A stretch of 6,692 nt of DNA from JAPXSY01 sp034003585 (GTDB taxonomy: Bacteria > Verrucomicrobiota > Kiritimatiellia > RFP12 > UBA1067). Position numbers and translations under genes: made by a program. The stretch is taken from the NCBI GenBank assembly GCA_034003585.1, contig JAVEYH010000154.1, positions 1-6,692 on the forward strand, given 5' to 3'. This document shows positions 4,484 to 6,692 of the stretch, piece by piece. Below the pieces are notes generated by a model. The model was given only the letters and a program-made list of their open reading frames with translations, had not been told where the DNA came from and did no database searches. Within the stretch, counting starts at the first letter, position 1. The number at the start of each line of letters is the position of its first letter.

Positions 4484-5962
4484 ATGAAGACATTGATTCT
4501 GACGGGGTGGGGGCATCTGGACTATGCGGGGGCTGCGGCGCTGGCGCTGCGGTACTATGACTCGAAGGCCGATGTGTTGGGCATGAGCATGCGCCGTCTG
4601 CCGGAGTTCCTGGATTCAGAGGCTGAGGGCTATCAGCAGATCGCCATCCTGGGCATCGGCCTCGGCGGTAACCCCGACCTCCTGGTGTCTGCGCTGAAGA
4701 AGCTCCACGCCGCCAAGGTCAAGGTCGCCTGGATCAGCGCCCTGCAGCTGCCGGAGGTGCTGAGGGAGGCTGATCTGAAGATGGCGGTTCATCTCTATGA
4801 GGGGGCGGACTCTGTCACGGATGCGGTCGCGGCCCACTTCAAGCTTGCTTATGGGGATCTCAAGCCCCTGCTGGAGGAGCGGAAGCCGAACCGCCTGGCT
4901 GCCCGGTACCGTCTCCTGGTGGATGCGGCCATGTACTTTTATCGCAACTATCAGGATGTGGAGCCCTATTCGCTGGCGATCCGCCATCTGGCGGCGGGTG
5001 ACGACGAGTCGCGCTGGCTCCCGGCTGAGCAGCAGCGGATCGACCATTTCCTGCGGTACGGGAACCGGGAACTGGTCGGTAAGAGCGCGCTGAACCAGGC
5101 GCTGCTGGAGAAGATCCGGAAGGTCGCAGCACGGGACCATGCCCGTGTGATCATCTATGGCGAGAGCGGGACGGGCAAGGAGACGATCATGCAGCTTATC
5201 CACAACTACTCGGGACGCAAGGACGAGCCGCTGATCGCCTTCAACTGTACCACCGTGAATCCGGCCCTGCTGGAGAGCCGTCTCTTTGGTTATGAGAAGG
5301 GGGCCTTCACAGGTGCCGTGGCCGAAACCCCCGGACTCTTCGAGCAGGCCGACGGTGGCACCCTCTTCCTGGACGAGATCGGCGAGTTGCCCATGGATGT
5401 TCAGGGACTCCTGCTGCGGGTCCTGGAGGGCGGACGCTTCATGCGGGTCGGCGGGAAGCGGGAGGTCACGGTTGACGTGCGTCTGATCACCGCGACCCAC
5501 CGCGACCTGGCGGCCATGGTGCGTGACAAGAACTTCAGGGAGGATCTGTTCCACCGCCTCAACGTGGTGCAGATCCGTTCCCTGCCCCTGCGGGAGCACA
5601 AGGAGGATCTGCCCGCGATTGCAAACGGATACTGGCTTAAGGCCCGCGGATCCAAGCTGAGTCAGAAGCAGATTGAAGCGCTCATGGGCTATGACTATCC
5701 CGGGAATGTCCGGGAGCTGCTGAACATCCTCGAACGCGCTTTCGTGCTCGGGGAGGACGATTTCAAAAAGCTGATCGAAGAGCACCGGCAGACGACTGTC
5801 AGTCTCCAGCCCCAGCCGGCCGTCACCTATCCCGACAACCTCAAGCAGATGACCATCCAGCATGTCCGTGCGGTCTATGAAAAATGCGGCCGCAACGTCT
5901 CAAAGACCGCCGAGGCCCTCGGCGTCGCCCGCAACACGGCGGCGGGATATCTGAATATATGA
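4484..5962 (+). CDS. Sigma-54-dependent activator with a degenerate DHH-like sensor domain
   Basis: This 492-residue bacterial enhancer-binding protein has three parts. Residues 1 to about 170 are the sensor. LTGWGHLDYAGAAALAL, then IAILGIGLGG (53-62), then VKVAWISA (79-86) follow the spacing of DHH phosphoesterase motifs, but the acidic and His residues that bind metal are replaced. The inference is a nucleotide-binding fold without catalysis. Residues about 195-420 are the sigma-54 AAA+ domain: Walker A GESGTGKE (226-233), the sigma-54 contact loop GAFTGA (273-278), Walker B GTLFLDEIGE (292-301), arginine-finger region FREDLFHRL (351-359) and sensor-2 GNVREL (407-412). Residues about 457-491 are a Fis-type HTH (CGRNVSKTAEALGVARNTA). 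There is no receiver or PAS domain, so the signal is probably a ligand. ATG 4484 is chosen because GAGG lies 3 nt upstream and a sigma-70 promoter ends at 4446. The TTG at 4418 is part of the -35. It diverges from the tandem-AAA+ gene, its likely target. It is not RtcR: no CARF-like N terminus and no rtcA/rtcB in view. Confidence 0.9.
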   Translation: MKTLILTGWGHLDYAGAAALALRYYDSKADVLGMSMRRLPEFLDSEAEGYQQIAILGIGLGGNPDLLVSALKKLHAAKVKVAWISALQLPEVLREADLKMAVHLYEGADSVTDAVAAHFKLAYGDLKPLLEERKPNRLAARYRLLVDAAMYFYRNYQDVEPYSLAIRHLAAGDDESRWLPAEQQRIDHFLRYGNRELVGKSALNQALLEKIRKVAARDHARVIIYGESGTGKETIMQLIHNYSGRKDEPLIAFNCTTVNPALLESRLFGYEKGAFTGAVAETPGLFEQADGGTLFLDEIGELPMDVQGLLLRVLEGGRFMRVGGKREVTVDVRLITATHRDLAAMVRDKNFREDLFHRLNVVQIRSLPLREHKEDLPAIANGYWLKARGSKLSQKQIEALMGYDYPGNVRELLNILERAFVLGEDDFKKLIEEHRQTTVSLQPQPAVTYPDNLKQMTIQHVRAVYEKCGRNVSKTAEALGVARNTAAGYLNI

Positions 5963-6102
5963 ATTATAAACATACAACTTTTTCCGGGAAGGCTGCAACC
6001 GTTTTTTTGAGAGCGACTTGTCAAAGATTTTCCAGTTGCGGTAACGTTTGTGTAATACACTGGCCGCCGTCTCCTACGTCTCGGCAGCCGCGCGGGCCGG
6101 CG
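5963..6102. other. Intergenic spacer between convergent genes
   Basis: The spacer separates the 3' ends of the activator and rarA. It holds a T7 run (6002-6008) preceded by only weak CGG/CCG pairing, and a small palindrome GTGTAATACAC (6050-6060). Neither makes a convincing bidirectional terminator. No gene or RNA is evident. Confidence 0.5.
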
Positions 6103-6692
6103 TCATCCGCGCGTTTCGCGCTTCAGCCGTTCGACGTGCTCCATGCGGCGGGCGAGGGTTTCCTCATATCCCTGCGCGGTGGGGCGGTAATACCGTTTTT
6201 CCGTTGGCAGATACGCCTGGTCCACCGTGTGCTGCGCGTAGTCGTGCGGATATTTGTAGGTCGCGTCGGTTCCCTCCCGCCCGATGGCGCGGACATGCGC
6301 GTTCTTGAGATGCTCCGGCACCGCCAGGACGCGGCCGGAGCGCACATCCGCCAGGGCCTCGTCCACGGCGAGATACGCCGCATTGCTCTTGGGCGCGGTC
6401 GCCAGGTAGGTGGTGGCCTGGGCGAGGGGGATGCGGGCCTCCGGCATGCCGATGAACTCCACGGCCTGCATGGCCGCGACCGCCACCGTGAGTCCGCGCG
6501 GGTCGGCATTGCCGATGTCCTCGGAGGCGAGGATGATCAGGCGGCGCGCGACGAAACGCGGGTCCTCGCCGGCCTCCAGCATTTTGGCGAGCCAGTAGAC
6601 CGCGGCGTGGGGATCCGATCCGCGCACCGATTTAATGAAGGCTGAAATGGTGTCGTAGTGACCGTCCTCATCCTTGTCGTAGACGATCATTT
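6103..6692 (-). CDS. rarA: RarA/MgsA replication-associated recombination ATPase, C-terminal part
   Basis: About 196 residues of the C-terminal part of RarA, running off the window's right edge so that the N-terminal AAA+ core is absent. The family is recognised from YDKDEDGHYDTISAFIKSVRGSDP, then AVYWLAKMLEAGEDPRFVARRL and ASEDIGNADP, then LAQATTYLATAPKSNAAY, and finally the characteristic C-terminal KYPHDY and YLPTEKRYYRPT. In known RarA this region contains the lid and the tetramerisation domain. The protein acts at stalled replication forks with the clamp-loader-like AAA+ core. The ATG at 6690 is internal and not the true start. The stop TGA is at 6105-6103. The gene is strongly GC-biased and highly conserved, so it is probably a resident chromosomal flank. 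It converges on the sigma-54 activator. Confidence 0.95.
   Translation of the reverse strand, partial: MIVYDKDEDGHYDTISAFIKSVRGSDPHAAVYWLAKMLEAGEDPRFVARRLIILASEDIGNADPRGLTVAVAAMQAVEFIGMPEARIPLAQATTYLATAPKSNAAYLAVDEALADVRSGRVLAVPEHLKNAHVRAIGREGTDATYKYPHDYAQHTVDQAYLPTEKRYYRPTAQGYEETLARRMEHVERLKRETRG

Noticed and set aside
4616..5863. 415-codon minus-strand frame opposite the sigma-54 activator
   Set aside because: The plus strand has unmistakable sigma-54 AAA+ motifs. The antisense frame is open only because of GC-rich codon bias.
4484..5962. Identification of the activator as RtcR
   Set aside because: The AAA+ part alone cannot distinguish it. The N terminus fits a DHH-like pattern rather than the CARF domain, and no rtcA, rtcB or Rsr/Ro60 gene is in the window.
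5973..6010. Intrinsic terminator after the activator
   Set aside because: There is a T7 run at 6002-6008, but the sequence before it (CCGGGAAGG...CAACCG) forms only about three base pairs around a large loop.
6018..6058. Promoter TTGTCA ... TAATAC in the activator-rarA spacer
   Set aside because: The spacer would be 29 bp, far too long, and the only frame downstream is antisense to rarA.
5884..6645. 253-codon plus-strand frame across the activator 3' end, spacer and rarA
   Set aside because: It crosses two recognised genes in the wrong frame or strand, and its peptide is low-complexity Arg/Gly/Ala-rich. RarA on the minus strand is certain.
1..6692. CRISPR array, tRNA or rRNA genes
   Set aside because: No regularly spaced direct repeats of CRISPR size and no tRNA cloverleaf or rRNA sequence were found on either strand.

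Overview
The window reads as accessory DNA in a moderately high-GC bacterium. The best taxonomic hint is a short intergenic palindrome (AACAGGCA-aga-TGCCTGTT, 1536-1554). Read through as protein it gives 'TGKMPVLP' / 'GRTGILPVL', a string I associate with dispersed intergenic repeats in Verrucomicrobiota, Kiritimatiellota, Lentisphaerota and Planctomycetota. A PVC-group assignment, perhaps Kiritimatiellota or Verrucomicrobiota, is therefore plausible but not proven.

Layout, left to right. (1) 1-157: the last 51 codons of an unrecognised plus-strand gene. (2) 194-1321: an apparently complete IS630-family insertion sequence with imperfect terminal inverted repeats, flanked by TA on both sides, carrying one DDE transposase. 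(3) 1322-1578: a repeat-rich spacer with two palindromic repeat units and a possible gene remnant on the minus strand that abuts the IS. (4) 4152-1579, minus strand: an 857-residue protein with an unrecognised N-terminal half and two AAA+ ATPase modules. (5) 4153-4483: a dense divergent regulatory region. (6) 4484-5962, plus strand: a sigma-54 activator (GAFTGA-type AAA+ plus Fis-type HTH) whose N-terminal sensor looks like a catalytically degenerate DHH-phosphoesterase fold. (7) 6692-6103, minus strand: the C-terminal part of RarA (MgsA), a core genome-maintenance ATPase and probably the chromosomal flank.

The interesting unit is the divergent pair in (4)-(6). The activator has a strong housekeeping promoter (TTGACA, 17 bp spacer, TGaTAAGAT) with a near-palindrome over its start point. 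The ATPase gene has -24/-12 sigma-54-type candidates on the opposite strand. Between them, upstream of both promoters, lies an 11-bp perfect dyad (GCGTGGCTATC / GATAGCCACGC, 38 bp apart) that is well placed to be the activator's enhancer. The inferred logic resembles RtcR and the RNA-repair operon: a constitutive sensor-activator detects a nucleotide-like ligand and switches on a divergent effector through sigma-54. Here the sensor is DHH-like rather than CARF, and the effector is a tandem-AAA+ protein rather than RtcA/RtcB. Ligand, substrate and phenotype cannot be read from the sequence.
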